IMG/VR virus record: IMGVR_UViG_3300042731_008311 | Location: 1-36,169 of that record | Length of the DNA: 36,169 nucleotides | From: a virus | Reading direction: 5' to 3' (one strand) | Shown here: one piece after another, positions 26,716 to 35,066 of the stretch | Numbering within the stretch: position 1 is the first letter of the stretch | Layout of the letters: every line of letters begins with the position of its first letter | Made by a program: the position numbers and the translations under genes | Notes under the pieces: model-generated | Seen by the model: the letters and a program-made list of their open reading frames with translations, nothing else | Databases searched by the model: none | Told to the model about the DNA's origin: nothing

Positions 26716-27558
26716 ATGAAAAACACCGGCATACAGTGGGCAGATGATACCGTCAATCCGACCTCCGGATGCGACGGTTGCGAATTGTGGATTCCCGGAC
26801 GCGGCGGGCCTTGCTACGCCGGAAACTTCCACGAAACTCGCTTGGCGAAATCCCTGCCCGATCTCTATGATCCCGTCTTCACCAACGTCCGCGAAATTCC
26901 GGGGCGAATGGCTAAGGCCGTTCGCTGCCAGGACCTGACAGGACGTGACCGCCCCGACAAACCGTGGTTGAACGGCATGCGTCGGAAGTTGTTCGTGGGG
27001 GACTTGGGTGATATCTTCTCTGCAGGAATCAGCTTTGATTTCCTGAAGGCCGATATCATCGATGTCGCCAACAGCAAAGAGGGATCGAGACATGACTTTC
27101 AGTTGCTGACGAAACAGCCAAAACGAGCGGCTAAGTTCGCAGAATGGCTGGACGAGCCGTGGCCGGAAAATGTATGGATTGGCACCAGTATCACCAGTGC
27201 CACTACCCGCAGCAGAATTCCGCCTCTGTTGGAGGTACCGGCCAGTGTTCACTTCTTGTCGCTAGAACCGCTGATTGATGAGCCCAAATTAACTACCAAG
27301 TTGTTAGAGGGTATCAACTGGATTATTATCGGCGGCGAGAGCGACCAGGGTGATCACGCCGGTCGAGATTTCCACCTATCGTGGATTCGGGAGTTGATCC
27401 CGATGTGCCGCGAAATGGGCATAGCCCTGTTTGTGAAACAGATGGGAGCGAATGGCTACGACAATGGTACAAGATTGGACTTGGTTGACGGACACGGCGG
27501 CGACTGGTCAGAGTGGCCAGAAGACGTTAGGATTCGGGAGATGCCGGTCCAGCGATAG
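26716..27558 (+). CDS. DUF5131 / Gp37-Gp68 family protein
   Basis: 280 aa; GAGGAG lies before the ATG. The N-terminus MKNTGIQWADDTVNPTSGCD and CELW..GPCYA is the family hallmark, with Cys positions typical of a radical-SAM-like iron-sulfur region. FQLLTKQPKRAAKFAEWLDE, NVWIGTSITSATTRSRIPPL, and INWIIIGGESDQGDHAGRDF (the GGE motif) follow in order, and LFVKQMGANG near the end. Family members are frequent in phages and mobile elements; their reaction is not known to me. It is transcribed against its neighbours and overlaps the 102-aa gene at the 3' ends. Confidence 0.85.
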   Translation: MKNTGIQWADDTVNPTSGCDGCELWIPGRGGPCYAGNFHETRLAKSLPDLYDPVFTNVREIPGRMAKAVRCQDLTGRDRPDKPWLNGMRRKLFVGDLGDIFSAGISFDFLKADIIDVANSKEGSRHDFQLLTKQPKRAAKFAEWLDEPWPENVWIGTSITSATTRSRIPPLLEVPASVHFLSLEPLIDEPKLTTKLLEGINWIIIGGESDQGDHAGRDFHLSWIRELIPMCREMGIALFVKQMGANGYDNGTRLDLVDGHGGDWSEWPEDVRIREMPVQR

Positions 27559-27835
27559 AGGAGAGCTTGTGCATGTGGACATCGGCCCAATCGGCTTCGT
27601 GCGGGTCGATTCCATTTTGTTCACAGTAGTCAAGCCACGCTTGGTACCCGTAAAGGTCGATATACTCGGAGCGGCGTAGGGGTCTCTGTGCTTCTGCTTT
27701 ACGCAAAAGTTTCTTTCGCTGGTCTGCCAGATATGGATAATTGGGCATACCACTGGCGTTCATTGCCCGTACGTTGGCTCTTTGAAGCTTTCGCTCTGAT
27801 GTGCGGCTGGTACTTCGCAGGTATGGATGTGGCAT
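27527..27835 (-). CDS. hypothetical basic protein, 102 aa
   Basis: ATG 27835 with GAGGAG upstream, 12 bp after the XamI-like gene's stop. The N-terminal half is basic (MPHPYLRSTSRTSERKLQRA, LADQRKKLLRKAEAQRPLRR), and the second half has SEYIDLYGYQAWLDYCEQNG and an acidic HEADWADVH. It may bind nucleic acid and could be an accessory of the nuclease, but no DNA methyltransferase features are present. It overlaps DUF5131 at the 3' end by 32 bp. Confidence 0.6.
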   Translation of the reverse strand: MPHPYLRSTSRTSERKLQRANVRAMNASGMPNYPYLADQRKKLLRKAEAQRPLRRSEYIDLYGYQAWLDYCEQNGIDPHEADWADVHMHKLSSIAGPASPES

Positions 27836-27847
27836 GCTTTGTTCTCC

Positions 27848-28624
27848 TCAGAGTATTTTTGCCAAATCATCCATTCTGTGTTCCCAGAACCAGTCAATCC
27901 CCGCTTTTGCGATGTACCTGAGGAAGATTTCGTCGAAGTAGCCACATAGCATCATAATATACGTGGCGTTTGGATGGACTTCTTTGAGGTCCACGGATCT
28001 CTTGACGTCTTCTTTCTTTCGTTTGTTTGGATTTGTGAAGTCCCCAGCGGCTTTACATTCAATACAAATCATGTCCGAAGCCCAGAGAACTGCATCGATA
28101 GGTAACTTCGGCTCTTTCTCGCGAACATTGTGGCGGAATTTGAAGTGTTCGCCCTTGGTAAAACCGCGTTTGGTCAGCCAATCTCCTAAGAGCTTCAGTT
28201 GCCGTCGTTCTTGGGCATTGACGAGTTCGTTCCTGACGGCCACTGATGAAGCCATTCTGTCGATAGCCACCTCTACGGATGTTGCACGATTGATGAAGTG
28301 GTTCAGCACTTCAATAATACTACGCTTCTCTTCATCGGTTGGGTCTTTGAGGGCTCCCTTTCGGACATCTGCTAAACCACACAGTCGGTCTTGAGAGAGG
28401 GGCGGATCACAGCAAGCCCTTAGTACATGCAGATGATCTGGGATATGGATTTCGTTGACGTTTTTGAGATTGTCGGAGACCGAGAAAGCGATGTGTGCTG
28501 CGGGAGTGACTGTTGATCTTCCTTGGCGGTAGATCCTAGGAGCGTTGGCCTTGTACCAATCATTGTACATGGCCACTGATTCGGCTATGTCTGTTAGCCA
28601 GCGGGGTTGATATTCAATGTTCAT
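27848..28624 (-). CDS. XamI-family type II restriction endonuclease
   Basis: 258 aa. The start RWLTDIAESVAMYNDWYKAN, the middle LHVLRACCDPPLSQDRLCGL, and the catalytic part LPIDAVLWASDMICIECKAA plus GDFTNPNKRKKEDVKRS follow the XamI family as I recall it. Asp177 and E189xK191 form a PD-(D/E)xK centre. XamI recognises GTCGAC (SalI specificity). I found no GTCGAC in the window, although the TCGAC pentamer is common, which supports that specificity. No methyltransferase is visible here. A phage nuclease without its methylase could destroy host or rival DNA while its own genome lacks the sites. It sits just downstream of the capsid gene, past the terminator. Confidence 0.8.
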   Translation of the reverse strand: MNIEYQPRWLTDIAESVAMYNDWYKANAPRIYRQGRSTVTPAAHIAFSVSDNLKNVNEIHIPDHLHVLRACCDPPLSQDRLCGLADVRKGALKDPTDEEKRSIIEVLNHFINRATSVEVAIDRMASSVAVRNELVNAQERRQLKLLGDWLTKRGFTKGEHFKFRHNVREKEPKLPIDAVLWASDMICIECKAAGDFTNPNKRKKEDVKRSVDLKEVHPNATYIMMLCGYFDEIFLRYIAKAGIDWFWEHRMDDLAKIL

Positions 28625-28652
28625 GCAATATCAATACATACCCCGGATACGC

Positions 28653-28682
28653 CATCGGCCCGGCATTTCTGCCGGGCCGATG
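28653..28682 (-). terminator. 13-bp hairpin after the capsid gene
   Basis: CATCGGCCCGGCA/TGCCGGGCCGATG with a 4-nt loop, 30 nt past the major capsid stop. It separates the head operon from the XamI-like gene. Confidence 0.75.
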
Positions 28683-28712
28683 CGTGATAGTGGCAAAAGC
28701 TGCAATCGTGCC

Positions 28713-30329
28713 TTACAGGTTGCTGACGGTCACGACGCCGTAGTACAGGCCACCGTCCTCGATCAGCTTCTTTCCGTAGCGGGTCATGACACCCTTGTTC
28801 GGCGTGAAGCTGTTCGGGTCCAGCACGGTCGGCGTGCTGAGCAGCGGGATGTACGGGGCGTAGAAGTAACCGGCGTCCAGGACCGAGTTGCCTTTGAAGC
28901 CCATGAGGATCTTGCAGTTCGGGAAGAGAGGATCTTTGTAGATCTTCATCTTGCCCTGAATCGTGCCGATGTTCATGATGCCGACGTCCACGCCCTCGGT
29001 CGTGAAGGCGTCGCTGGCTCGGAAGTCGTTCAACTGTTCGAACTTCGAGCAGATGTCGGCGGACATGACCATCCAGTTGGCCGGGCCTCGCAAGGTCGTG
29101 CGGTGGATGATGTTGGCCACTTCGAGGACCTTGTACATCAGGGCGATGTTGCGGTCCGTGAAGTTGACCGATGCACCAGCGGCAGTCGCGAAGTTGTGGT
29201 CCGCTCGAATGGCCGCCGAAATGATCAAGTCGTTGATGATTTCACGATCGATTTCCGCGACCATCTCATCGGCCATCAGGTCGGTGAGGGTGGACTCGGC
29301 GTCGATGTTGTGAACCGACTTGAGGTCTTGGGCGGCTTCCAGGCTCCAGGAGGTCTTCAGCTTACGAGTGATCGCGGCGACCGAATCGCTGTCGATACTC
29401 AGCGTGACTTCCGGCTGGAACGGGTTGGCTTCCAGGTCGTACTCGTAGTTCACGCGGGCGACGGCCCCAACGGGGAAGCTACCAGCGGAGAGCGTGACTT
29501 GAACTTGGCCGGTGCTGTGGTCGAAGGCGGTCGCACCGGTCGTCGCGGTGTCAACGGCCAACGTCGAGGTGAAATCGGTGCAGTCGCCGACGAGGACGAC
29601 ATCCGGGGCACCATCACTGTCGTAGCTGACTCGCAAGCACGGCACGGCTTCTTCGCAGTTCGGGCTGGCGTCGGCTTCGGTCGAGAAGACTTCGACGACA
29701 ACCGTACCGGCGAGAACCGGGCGGTGTGCCAGGGTTGCGGAAACGACGGTACCGCCTGTGATCGTCGCGTCTTCGCCCCGGACTTCCTGCGAGGAGTAGT
29801 ACGGGTCGAGTGCCCAACCGTTCTGGCGTGCGAACGATTGTGCCGTGTTTTGACGCATGATCTGGGTACCGGCGACCGTCTGGCCCTTCGTGAGGGCGTA
29901 GCGGTACCTGATGTAGAAGATCAGGCTGGCCGGTTGGCTCATTGGCTGGACGCCGACGAGGTTGTCTGCGATCAGCTTCGGATAGGACTTCCGGATTAGC
30001 GGCAGGGCGAATCGCGTGAAGTCGGCGATGTTGGCGGTGGTCGTTTGGTCCTCAAAGATGACCGAGCGATTTTCCGGATTCCAGGCGTTGAACTGGTTTT
30101 CCAGGATCGAGGCCATCAGGCCGAATTTCTGTCGGCCAACTTCGCGGCACTTGCCGAGAACGGGGGACCACTTTCTCACGAGTTGGTTCTTCTTGGACTC
30201 GTGAATAACCGCTGCTTTGTGCAGGTCGGTTTCCTCGGTGATCGGGCGGCGAGTCTGTGTGCTCTCGGTCAGGTGGCGACGCTGACGCCGAGCGGTGGCT
30301 TGCCCACCCTGCTGTCGTGTAGGAAGCAT
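28713..30329 (-). CDS. major capsid protein (T4 gp23-like)
   Basis: 538 aa; AGGAG precedes the ATG. FALPLIRKSYPKLIADNLVG and VQPMSQPASLIFYIRYRY are the gp23 family signature, and ESTLTDLMADEMVAEIDREI with LRGPANWMVMSADI follow at the expected positions. The N-terminal 45 residues are basic (RQQGGQATARRQRRHL) and should be removed: LTE-S (22/23), ITE-E (32/33) and IHE-S (44/45) all fit the T4 prohead protease pattern (I/L)xE. The scaffold has a related RQGGQ...LTES segment. It forms hexamers in the head. It is the last gene of the head operon, before a strong hairpin. In other respects it looks full length. Confidence 0.95.
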   Translation of the reverse strand: MLPTRQQGGQATARRQRRHLTESTQTRRPITEETDLHKAAVIHESKKNQLVRKWSPVLGKCREVGRQKFGLMASILENQFNAWNPENRSVIFEDQTTTANIADFTRFALPLIRKSYPKLIADNLVGVQPMSQPASLIFYIRYRYALTKGQTVAGTQIMRQNTAQSFARQNGWALDPYYSSQEVRGEDATITGGTVVSATLAHRPVLAGTVVVEVFSTEADASPNCEEAVPCLRVSYDSDGAPDVVLVGDCTDFTSTLAVDTATTGATAFDHSTGQVQVTLSAGSFPVGAVARVNYEYDLEANPFQPEVTLSIDSDSVAAITRKLKTSWSLEAAQDLKSVHNIDAESTLTDLMADEMVAEIDREIINDLIISAAIRADHNFATAAGASVNFTDRNIALMYKVLEVANIIHRTTLRGPANWMVMSADICSKFEQLNDFRASDAFTTEGVDVGIMNIGTIQGKMKIYKDPLFPNCKILMGFKGNSVLDAGYFYAPYIPLLSTPTVLDPNSFTPNKGVMTRYGKKLIEDGGLYYGVVTVSNL

Positions 30330-30374
30330 ATCAATTACTCCTGATCTTGCTCAAATTGGGTTCAGTCGGTCGAG

Positions 30375-31115
30375 TTAGACAAGATCTTCGTCGATTTGGG
30401 CCGCAATGTTGTCAACGGTGTAACCATTGCCGTTTCCGGTACCGGTTACGTGCGGCTGATTCGACTTCGCGGGTGGGCGACGATCCTGACTTTCGGTGAG
30501 GGTGGCCCTTGTCGAACGCGATTGACCACCCTGACGGGATTTGTCAATCCGCTGTCGCCGTGGCTTCTGGCCTTTGCCTTCGTTCACGGTTTTCTTCGGA
30601 GTTCCGGTGGTTTGCTCTTGCACCGTCTTGAGTGCCGTCGCAAGTTCCCGGTTCCGCTTCAGGGCCTTCTCGGCAATGGCGGTCTTGCGGTTGGCAAGTT
30701 CCACTGCCCGGTTCTTCTCCTCGGTCGCGACTTGAGCCTGACGCTTGAGCTTCTCAACGACGGCTGTAACGTCACCGCTTGGCTTACCATTTGGCTCCAA
30801 CCCCTCCAGCAATGCCGAGATTTGGTTGAGCTTGGTGAGAGCTTCGGATTCGTTAAGGGCCGACTGCTTGGCAAGCTGTGCCTCGATCGCAGCACCTTTG
30901 GTTTCGCAGAAAATCTGCACTCTGCGGGCTAGTTCCCGCTTATGGGCCTCGGTTTCCTCGATGCAGACCTGCTTGGCCTGCTCGACCTTGGCCGCATACT
31001 CTGTCTCGAACTGCTCGCGAAGAGTGGTTTTGTAACTGTCCAGTGACTCACAGATCTTGCCTGAGAGTTCTGGGCTGACACCAGCCTTTTCGAGCAGTGC
31101 CTTGATTTTATCCAT
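30375..31115 (-). CDS. prohead scaffold protein (gp22-like)
   Basis: 246 aa. Almost entirely helical and charged: LREQFETEYAAKVEQAKQVC, EETEAHKRELARRVQIFCET, VVEKLKRQAQVATEEKNRAV and KALKRNRELATALKTVQEQ, a coiled-coil pattern. The C-terminal 70 residues are basic and Gly/Ser-rich, with RQGGQSRSTRATLTESQDRR, similar to the capsid N-terminus. Its position between the protease and the capsid gene is that of T4 gene 22. It builds the core of the prohead and is then degraded; LTE-S (208/209) fits the protease pattern. Low sequence identity to gp22 is expected. Confidence 0.85.
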   Translation of the reverse strand: MDKIKALLEKAGVSPELSGKICESLDSYKTTLREQFETEYAAKVEQAKQVCIEETEAHKRELARRVQIFCETKGAAIEAQLAKQSALNESEALTKLNQISALLEGLEPNGKPSGDVTAVVEKLKRQAQVATEEKNRAVELANRKTAIAEKALKRNRELATALKTVQEQTTGTPKKTVNEGKGQKPRRQRIDKSRQGGQSRSTRATLTESQDRRPPAKSNQPHVTGTGNGNGYTVDNIAAQIDEDLV

Positions 31116-31174
31116 CGTGAGTTCTCCTCGCGAACCGTTATTTGAATTTATCTTTGCTCAGACCAGTTACTTCT

Positions 31175-31918
31175 CTACTTGAGACCGAAGAACTTATTAA
31201 TCTCCGAAACAAGCAGATTGTTGTATGCGTCCGGCGAGAACCGGCTCCGTTCCTTTTTGACCGGACGCAAACGACGGTTCAAACCCTCTTGGATCTGCAG
31301 AATCGCACCATTCACCGAAGGTTCAGCGACCGCATCCCAAGTGACGAAAGCATATCCCGGCATAACCCGGTACAATTCCTTCCCGGCATTCTCGACGACT
31401 TCCATATCGCCAACGCCACGGGACGAAATACCAACTCTCACCTTGTGCTCGAACAAACCACGAAGGCATGCACCACAGGGGAGATTATGGAGTACCTCTG
31501 CCTCCCCGAAGACCTTACGGCCATCCATCCAGACTTTCGTCATGAGATGGCTGACTCGATCCAAGTGGATCTTGGCGTCGGCGGGGTGATCGAACTCACC
31601 CATAACCGCTCTCGCACCAACATCCTCCTGGATACCATTGACCGCTGGTCTCAAGACCTCAGAAGTCGAATAGAAACGACCGTTTGCATTCTCACGATCG
31701 CCCATCTGGACAAGGCCGGAGACCCGCATCGCGGGCAACTCCTTGCCGCCTCTTCCTTCGACGACAATATCCTGCTTGTCGATCACGTCGAACGCAAACG
31801 TGTCCTGAATCAACTGGAAACCGGCAGGAATAACGCCAGTCTCAGCAATCATGCCCCTGTTGAAGCCCGGATTCCGGTCTTCAAGGAGAGCACGAGTTCC
31901 TCGACGAGTTGGCAACAT
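31175..31918 (-). CDS. prohead core protease (T4 gp21-like)
   Basis: 247 aa. NANGRFYSTSEVLRPAVNG, VMGEFDHPADAKIHLDRVSH (His111 in GEFDHP), MTKVWMDGRKVFGEAEVL and VRVGISSRGVGDMEVV (Ser165 or 166) carry the conserved His and Ser of the U9/S80 protease family. It matures the prohead by cutting after (I/L)xE. Its own N-terminus has LLE-D (13/14), a possible self-cleavage site. It starts 12 bp after the inner head protein stop and precedes the scaffold gene by 59 bp, where GATAAATT is only a weak late-promoter match. Confidence 0.95.
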   Translation of the reverse strand: MLPTRRGTRALLEDRNPGFNRGMIAETGVIPAGFQLIQDTFAFDVIDKQDIVVEGRGGKELPAMRVSGLVQMGDRENANGRFYSTSEVLRPAVNGIQEDVGARAVMGEFDHPADAKIHLDRVSHLMTKVWMDGRKVFGEAEVLHNLPCGACLRGLFEHKVRVGISSRGVGDMEVVENAGKELYRVMPGYAFVTWDAVAEPSVNGAILQIQEGLNRRLRPVKKERSRFSPDAYNNLLVSEINKFFGLK

Positions 31919-31930
31919 ATCCGGCCTCCG

Positions 31931-34900
31931 TTACTTCTGGCTCATTGGTTTTGCAGTGGGAGGCTTGGTGCCCGAACCGTCATCAGTCTTCAGGTCTGGG
32001 CCGACCTCTTCCAGCTTATCGTCTGTCTTTCCAGTCGGCTTGTGAGCGGGCATGTCGCGAGGATTCTCTTTGACGTGCTTGGTGTACTTCGAGCTTTGGG
32101 GCTCGGTGACATCCTTGTCCTCAAGCATGTCCTCTTCCTCGTCGCCCATATCGGTCGGCATACCTTCCTCAGGACCACCCATACCCATCTCCTGACCACC
32201 GAGATCGCCGCCCATCTCGTCGCCGGGACCTTCTTCGTAGTCCATGTCGGCACCGGGCTCCATACCCATCTCGTCGCCGCCCTCGAAGTCAGGCATCATT
32301 TCGTCGCCTTCTTCAGCACCGGGCTCCATCATCTCGTCGCCCGCATCGACGCTATCGACGGGCTCCATACCAACGGCGTCCATCTCGTCGCCTTCACCGG
32401 CACCGAGATCATCGACCGGGACGTCATCGCTGACTTCGACCGAGATCCCGCCTTCAGGCGTTGTCGTGATGGTTGCCATGGCCTCTTCCAGAGCCTTGTC
32501 TTCGGTATCGGCGATCGGTCGGAGTTGCTCAATCGATTCGCAAAGCCAACCGTGGAATTCGCTGCCGTCACCCTCCAGCATACCAGCGGAAGCGAAGGCA
32601 CTGTCGTACAGCTTCTCCGGAATCGGTATTTCAACCGAACCGTCTTCCGAAAGAATGACTGGCTTCAGTTCGCTCTCACCACCGTGGTCGAAGATGAATG
32701 ACACGTCGCCAATCTGGCCCATCATACCATCTTCCTGGGCTTCACCCCACTGGATCGACTCATTCTTGAGTTCGCGTGGGGCGTAAGCGGTCTTCTTGAA
32801 GCCACGACCACGAATTCGAGGACCCTTGAACTGGTCTTCGGCCACATCGTCATCATCGTCGTCTTCCCATGGCTTGCCGGAACCGCCGTCATCGCTGCCG
32901 GAATCGTCCGAACCCTTCTCCCACGGCTTGCCAGAATCACTTCCGCCATCGTCGTCACCGCCGTCGTCGCTGTCCTTGCTTCCGAATGGGGGTGCTGCAC
33001 CGGGGAATGGCTTGTCGCCTTCGCTGAAGAGGCTCACGCACTCTTCGATGGCCTTGGTCATGCGGCCTTCGGGAATTCGAAGCCCGATTGCCTTGATGGC
33101 TGCTTGAGCCATGCTGACCAAGTTCTGTTCCAGGGCCGGTCCTTGGAGTTTGTGCTCTACGGCCAGCTTGTCCATGATCCGGACTACCTGCTGGAGTTCG
33201 GAGCGGTCGGTGATGACCGGTGCCCCATATTCCATCATGGCAGTGTTGCCTTCGGCGAGTTGAAGCTCGTCCTTTTTGATGGCGTACGGGTCGGCGTTCT
33301 CTTCCAACTCCATTTCCATGCGGTCGTCGGTGCCGTGGGCACTGTCGTCGTCGGCGTCGTCCTTCATCTCGTAATGATTCGGACGGGATTCCTTGATGGC
33401 TTTGCCCTTCTGCTTACCTTCAAAGGGATTACCACCACCAGCCGGGGGAGCTTCTTCACCGCCGCCACCGCCGCCGAGAATTGCTGCGAGTTCGTCCTCA
33501 GGACTTGCTTCCTCTTCCGGAGGTGCTGCTGCCGCTTCCCCACCTTCCGGAGGTAGGGCTTCTTCGCCGCCCGCTGCATCGCCAGCGGAGCTTGATCCAC
33601 CCACCTGGATCAGAGGAGAATTGATGTTGATGACTGGTTGGCCTTCGCCGCCAGCAGCGGGTTCTGGGCCAGCACCCATCGGATCGTCGCCGGGCATCGT
33701 GTCGAAATTGCTCAGCGTATCGGTTGCTGCCAACTCTTCTTGGATGGTCGCAATGAGATCCTCGGCCTCGTAGATCGCGGCGTCATCGAAGTCCTTGGCC
33801 TGCAGGCGGGCAATCAAGTTGTCCAGCTTGCTGGTCAAATCATGCGATTCCTTGATCTTCGGCGTCTTGTCCTTCAGGTCGGCCAAAGCGGTGGCCAGGG
33901 CGGACGCAGCAACTTGTTTGTTGCTGAAGGCTTCGAAGATGAGTTCGAGGAATTTGTCGTAGGCCGCCTCGAAGTTGGTCGCATTCTCCAAGATCTGGAC
34001 GTTCTCGGCCAGAACGGGGTGCTCGGCCTTCTTGGCGATATTCCGCCATTCGTCGATGATCTTGGACCGACTGATCCGCATGTTGGTGCGGTAGAATAGG
34101 GTTGCCGTGTCGCGGGCCAATTGGTCGTTGAAGATCGCCTGGGATGCCAAGGCATTCTCGACCAACGTCTGGCATTGACCGCGTGTCAGCAGTGTGAATT
34201 CTTCATTCTCGTCGAGGAATGGCGTGACTTGCTTGACGGCATCGTTGATCTTGCTCTCGGATACGAGGCGTGCCGTGTTGTAGATCCGCTTTTGGAATCC
34301 CTCCGACCAGAAAGCGTTGGAAGCCGTGTCCCGCATTCGGCGAGCCACGAGCTTTCGTGCTGCCCACTTGGTGACTGGAAGCTTGACTTCTTCGCCATCG
34401 GAGAATGTGCCGGAAACGACTTGGCCGTTTTCGACAATCACGTTGTCTCGCAGGCTTTCGACGATGGTGCTAACGAGCCGGGCACGCACATCTTCACCCA
34501 GCGATTCGCCGCTGGAGATGGTAATGCGACGGACAACGTTGTCGCGGCCCTTGACGACACCTGAGTATGGGACTACTCGACCCGAAAAACGTTGAGCTTG
34601 CATCCGCTTGAAAGCGGAGCCCATTGTCTTCTGGTCGTTTTCTTCAATCGCGTTCACGAGCCGGAGGCAGGACTCACCGAAGAGGCTTTGTTTCTCCTCT
34701 TCGACGATCTCGACCGGTCGGATATTGGCGATTGAGATTTTGCCTCCCTTGTCGCGGGTATGCTCGGCGACGAAGAAGGTGTTGGTGTCAACGTCTTCGA
34801 AGTAGAGTTGCTTGGCGTGCAGGGCGACAAGTCGGTAATCCTTGCCAGCATGCTTCCCCATGCTTGCTACGCGGTCTTCGAAGAATGCAACGCGGGCCTG

Positions 34901-34984
34901 AGCGGAATCGTTCAGGGCTCCCAGAAACTTGCGACTATCCATTTTTACCGTTTGGGTAGCCGATGCGTTCTGATTTTGAGCCAT
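31931..34984 (-). CDS. large acidic inner-head/scaffold-like protein, 1017 aa
   Basis: I start at ATG 34984 (GCAGGAG upstream). Residues 1-430 are a mixed helical domain (SRKFLGALNDSAQARVAFFE, KWAARKLVARRMRDTASNAF, TRGQCQTLVENALASQAIFN). Then come Gly/Pro/Glu-rich linkers, an AILGGGGGGEE stretch, a second ordered part (SELQQVVRIMDKLAVEHKLQ), Asp/Gly repeats with two SGKPWE units, a further folded part (FIFDHGGESELKPVILSEDG), and a very acidic Met/Gly/Glu tail with repeats such as GDEMMEPGAEEGDEMMPDF. It lies between portal and protease, where T4 has genes 67 and 68, so I infer a core protein. IKE-S sites suggest processing by the prohead protease. Its length and disorder are unusual. Confidence 0.75.
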   Translation of the reverse strand: MAQNQNASATQTVKMDSRKFLGALNDSAQARVAFFEDRVASMGKHAGKDYRLVALHAKQLYFEDVDTNTFFVAEHTRDKGGKISIANIRPVEIVEEEKQSLFGESCLRLVNAIEENDQKTMGSAFKRMQAQRFSGRVVPYSGVVKGRDNVVRRITISSGESLGEDVRARLVSTIVESLRDNVIVENGQVVSGTFSDGEEVKLPVTKWAARKLVARRMRDTASNAFWSEGFQKRIYNTARLVSESKINDAVKQVTPFLDENEEFTLLTRGQCQTLVENALASQAIFNDQLARDTATLFYRTNMRISRSKIIDEWRNIAKKAEHPVLAENVQILENATNFEAAYDKFLELIFEAFSNKQVAASALATALADLKDKTPKIKESHDLTSKLDNLIARLQAKDFDDAAIYEAEDLIATIQEELAATDTLSNFDTMPGDDPMGAGPEPAAGGEGQPVININSPLIQVGGSSSAGDAAGGEEALPPEGGEAAAAPPEEEASPEDELAAILGGGGGGEEAPPAGGGNPFEGKQKGKAIKESRPNHYEMKDDADDDSAHGTDDRMEMELEENADPYAIKKDELQLAEGNTAMMEYGAPVITDRSELQQVVRIMDKLAVEHKLQGPALEQNLVSMAQAAIKAIGLRIPEGRMTKAIEECVSLFSEGDKPFPGAAPPFGSKDSDDGGDDDGGSDSGKPWEKGSDDSGSDDGGSGKPWEDDDDDDVAEDQFKGPRIRGRGFKKTAYAPRELKNESIQWGEAQEDGMMGQIGDVSFIFDHGGESELKPVILSEDGSVEIPIPEKLYDSAFASAGMLEGDGSEFHGWLCESIEQLRPIADTEDKALEEAMATITTTPEGGISVEVSDDVPVDDLGAGEGDEMDAVGMEPVDSVDAGDEMMEPGAEEGDEMMPDFEGGDEMGMEPGADMDYEEGPGDEMGGDLGGQEMGMGGPEEGMPTDMGDEEEDMLEDKDVTEPQSSKYTKHVKENPRDMPAHKPTGKTDDKLEEVGPDLKTDDGSGTKPPTAKPMSQK

Positions 34985-35066
34985 CAGATGTACTCCTGCG
35001 GATTTACTCCGGTTTGTTATGTTCAACTATTACTAATTTTGAGTCGAGGACTGGTGATTCATTATC

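Noticed and set aside
27527-28624. A complete restriction-modification system around the XamI-like gene
   Set aside because: Neither neighbour shows methyltransferase motifs; only the nuclease can be supported here.
28617-29999. 460-aa open frame on the plus strand
   Set aside because: Antisense of the major capsid gene; Asp/Arg/Val-rich shadow caused by codon bias.
31142-32701. 519-aa open frame on the plus strand
   Set aside because: Antisense to the prohead protease and inner-head protein, which are well supported.
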